Source: Bacteroidales bacterium UBA1745
GTDB taxonomy: Bacteria > Bacteroidota > Bacteroidia > Bacteroidales > UBA932
Direction of reading: 5' to 3'
DNA: 7,321 nucleotides
Assembly (NCBI GenBank): GCA_002314885.1
Contig: DCHT01000043.1
Coordinates: 1 to 7,321 of the forward strand
The notes below the pieces were generated by a model. It saw only the letters and a list, made by a program, of their open reading frames with translations. It was not told the origin of the DNA and did no database searches. The first letter of the stretch is position 1; the number at the start of each line of letters is the position of its first letter. A program made the position numbers and the translations under genes. Of the stretch, positions 5,604 through 7,321 are shown one piece after another.

Positions 5604-6569
5604 ATGAAACGTCTGTTTTTTGTTATTTGCTGCATCGCAGCCGTGGCTTCTTGTGAGAAATATCCTAGTGGCCCGCACCCTGATGCTCCCGAAGAATTAT
5701 TGACTCCTGAAGAGAAGGCTTATACGACTAATCTTCCTCCTGCGCCGTCATACGATGGCAAGCGTCTTGTGACGGTAGGGGGCAGCGTTAGATATTCCTT
5801 CGGCTATAGTGCTGTCGGAAAGGTGAATGATTTTCAGAATAACAAGGAGTATTTTCAACTTACCTATGAGCCTGTTACTTTTACTTTTGGATACAAATAT
5901 GGTACTTACGAAACTAGTGAGACCCTGAACATTGATGGTTTTCATATTTCCAAGGGAGCCAATTCTTTCAATTATGATGCGCAAACAATCTCTGATGGAG
6001 TAATTGGAAGTCGTGTAAAATCCTGGTCCGTATGTAAGTATGATGAGGCAGGTCGTCTTTTGAGAATAACGTCATTTATTTATAGAGCTAGCGAGTCCAG
6101 TTCTTCTGCCACTCCATTGGTTACTATGGACGAACAAACTATTGACTTTACTTGGAAGGACGGTAGGTTGATGAGAATCGAAACCACACGCAGTTGCGAT
6201 GGTGTTGAGGGCTATGCCTATCACGTAGTTTCTGACTTTGCATACGATGAGCTTATTGAAAACTACTACGAGATGTGGGACCCTGCTCTATTTGCTAACT
6301 ATTCTTTGGCTAATCATTTCCGTGAGGTCTGTGGCAATCGTGAATTCTATTTCCTTATGGGATTATTCGGCAAGGCAGGTAAGTATTTCCCATCCTCGTT
6401 CACTAATAATGTCAAAATCTGTCATTCTGGCAGCCGAAACGTAAGCACGACTACTTATCTGTTAGGGCAAAAATGCAATTTTGATGGTTATCTGATCTCT
6501 TCTAAAATCGCTCTCAAACCAGAGAAGGGAGAAGTCTTATATTCTGTCCTTAATTACACCTACGAATAG
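5604..6569 (+). CDS. AT-rich lipoprotein, DUF4595-like
   Basis: A 321-residue predicted lipoprotein: MKRLFFVICCIAAVASC gives a good lipobox with Cys17, so it is exported and lipid-anchored. A Pro-rich linker follows (residues 21-50). The rest is rich in Tyr, Phe and Thr with alternating strand patterns, including KYDEAGRLLRI (145-155), DFTWKDGRLMRIE (181-193), a loop FGKAGKYFPSSF (255-266) and CNFDGYLISSKIAL (291-304). These Y-D-x-x-G-R-L strand pairs resemble the DUF4595 lipoproteins of Bacteroidales, but the family call is tentative and no function is known. It has no promoter of its own that I can see; the 21-bp gap suggests co-transcription with the septoil-knot gene. Base use is unlike its neighbours: 5881-5940 has 21 G/C of 60, against 38 of 60 in 3181-3240, which suggests recent acquisition. 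Confidence 0.82.
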   Translation: MKRLFFVICCIAAVASCEKYPSGPHPDAPEELLTPEEKAYTTNLPPAPSYDGKRLVTVGGSVRYSFGYSAVGKVNDFQNNKEYFQLTYEPVTFTFGYKYGTYETSETLNIDGFHISKGANSFNYDAQTISDGVIGSRVKSWSVCKYDEAGRLLRITSFIYRASESSSSATPLVTMDEQTIDFTWKDGRLMRIETTRSCDGVEGYAYHVVSDFAYDELIENYYEMWDPALFANYSLANHFREVCGNREFYFLMGLFGKAGKYFPSSFTNNVKICHSGSRNVSTTTYLLGQKCNFDGYLISSKIALKPEKGEVLYSVLNYTYE

Positions 6570-6578
6570 AAGCAGGCT

Positions 6579-7295
6579 TTACAGCAACTTCTCAATCGCT
6601 TCAACCGTGGCCTGGATCTGCTGGGCGCGGGTGATGGAAGGCTGGCCGTCTCCGTCCTGATGGCCGTATGTGGCGAAATAACTGTGGCAGCCGCCTTCGA
6701 TGACGGTTTCCATTGCTGTGGTCGGATAATTCTTCCAGCACTCGGCGTACTTGGTCATATTCAGTACGCCGTCGTTGCTTCCATAGATGCTGACTACCTG
6801 CTTGTCGGTGCCGCTCAGGTCGCTGGTGGAGTAGGATGCGAGCATAATCAGGCCCTTGAACTCGTCCAGGTGGGATGCCAGGCACATTGACGCGGCGACT
6901 CCGCCCACGGAATGTCCGCCGATGTACCAGGTATCCGTCTCGGGATACTGATGCTTCAGCTTCACCGCCACATTGCTGCTCAGCAGCGCAAAGTCGAATG
7001 ACGGGCTGACAAGGAGGCCCAGGAAGCCCTTCTGAGCCAGTTTTGCCATCAGTGGGGCATAGCATCTGTAGTCCACAAACGCGCCCGGATAGAGCACGAA
7101 ACCGGCCTTAGGCTCATCTGGAATGAATTCCACGACGCCGTCGAATGCATAGTTGACGCTCACGTTCTTGATGGTGTCGCGTATGTCGCGTATGATGCCG
7201 TCGTTGGTATCGTAGGAGTAGTTGGTCTTGGTGCAGCTGGAAAAAGCCGCAACCACGCTGATCAGAATGACTGAAATGATTTGATTCCTTCTCAT
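6579..7295 (-). CDS. lipid-anchored alpha/beta hydrolase
   Basis: This 238-residue envelope hydrolase belongs to the alpha/beta hydrolase superfamily (PF12695-like). The N-terminus MRRNQIISVILISVVAAFSSC is a lipoprotein signal with Cys21. The oxyanion-side motif VLYPGAFVDYRCYAPL (67-82) precedes the nucleophile elbow GGHSVGG (126-132) with Ser129. Asp175 in IYGSNDGV and His204 in EGGCHSYFATYG complete the triad. The ending GHQDGDGQPSITRAQQ is a familiar signature of this subgroup, so the enzyme looks full length and active. It probably acts on esters or similar bonds, but the substrate is unknown. The ATG at 7295 is supported by a strong AGGAGG site 7 nt upstream. It converges on the DUF4595-like gene with a 9-bp gap, and probably belongs to an operon entering from beyond the window. 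Confidence 0.92.
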   Translation of the reverse strand: MRRNQIISVILISVVAAFSSCTKTNYSYDTNDGIIRDIRDTIKNVSVNYAFDGVVEFIPDEPKAGFVLYPGAFVDYRCYAPLMAKLAQKGFLGLLVSPSFDFALLSSNVAVKLKHQYPETDTWYIGGHSVGGVAASMCLASHLDEFKGLIMLASYSTSDLSGTDKQVVSIYGSNDGVLNMTKYAECWKNYPTTAMETVIEGGCHSYFATYGHQDGDGQPSITRAQQIQATVEAIEKLL

Positions 7296-7302
7296 ACTCG
7301 CT

Positions 7303-7308
7303 CCTCCT
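7303..7308 (-). promoter_or_regulatory. consensus Shine-Dalgarno of the hydrolase gene
   Basis: AGGAGG on the minus strand lies 7 nt before the ATG at 7295. It fixes the start and stands out because no other gene here has a recognisable Shine-Dalgarno. It overlaps the stop codon of the preceding reading frame, which suggests coupled translation within an operon. Confidence 0.7.
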
Positions 7309-7321
7309 AGAATTTGATGCC
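7307..7321 (-). CDS. last four codons of an upstream gene, possibly an outer-membrane protein
   Basis: Read on the minus strand, the window edge gives Gly-Ile-Lys-Phe then TAG, ending 11 bp before the hydrolase start. A C-terminal phenylalanine after alternating residues is the typical last strand of outer-membrane beta-barrels. Four codons are too few for an assignment; the tight spacing to the next gene is the main support. Confidence 0.33.
   Translation of the reverse strand, partial: GIKF

Noticed and set aside
6601..7065. A 154-codon minus-strand frame
   Set aside because: It is an out-of-frame overlap of the alpha/beta hydrolase, whose catalytic triad shows that frame to be the real one.

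Overview
The window looks like chromosomal DNA from a member of the Bacteroidota, most likely the order Bacteroidales. Three things point there: several upstream regions carry the phylum's -7 promoter box (TAnnTTTG) instead of a TATAAT box; most starts lack a Shine-Dalgarno sequence; and the proteins (lipobox lipoproteins, a lipocalin-like secreted protein, a septoil-knot repeat protein, a DUF4595-like lipoprotein) are typical of that group. Genus cannot be decided from this sequence.

Layout. Positions 1-2349 (minus strand) hold a tightly coupled pair: an AMP-forming acyl-CoA/acyl-ACP ligase followed, after 4 bp, by a beta-ketoacyl-ACP synthase of the FabF type whose 3' end lies outside the window. 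Together they activate and extend an acyl chain. After a divergent, AT-rich promoter region (2350-2458) comes a plus-strand lipoprotein of unknown function (2459-3616). It converges on a small secreted lipocalin-like protein (3629-4153, minus) that has its own promoter.

Positions 4193-5115 (minus) form a type II toxin-antitoxin operon. The toxin is a VapC-family PIN ribonuclease. The antitoxin is unusual: it appears to join an XRE helix-turn-helix, a ribbon-helix-helix-like segment and a VapB-like toxin-binding tail. The two genes overlap by 4 bp (ATGA).

The 125 bp upstream of the antitoxin (5116-5240) is a divergent control region with a promoter on each strand and a 14-bp inverted repeat (13 of 14 positions matching) whose arms overlap both promoters. 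The plus-strand side drives a small secreted protein of six 13-residue repeats matching the 7(1) septoil knot family (DUF6150), followed after 21 bp by an AT-rich lipoprotein resembling DUF4595 proteins. The shared control region raises the possibility that the antitoxin also regulates this envelope cassette. That link is inference.

The last gene (6579-7295, minus) is a lipid-anchored alpha/beta hydrolase with a complete Ser-Asp-His triad. It is preceded by a consensus AGGAGG ribosome binding site that overlaps the stop codon of an upstream reading frame ending Gly-Ile-Lys-Phe, probably an outer-membrane protein. No rRNA, tRNA, CRISPR array or insertion sequence was seen.
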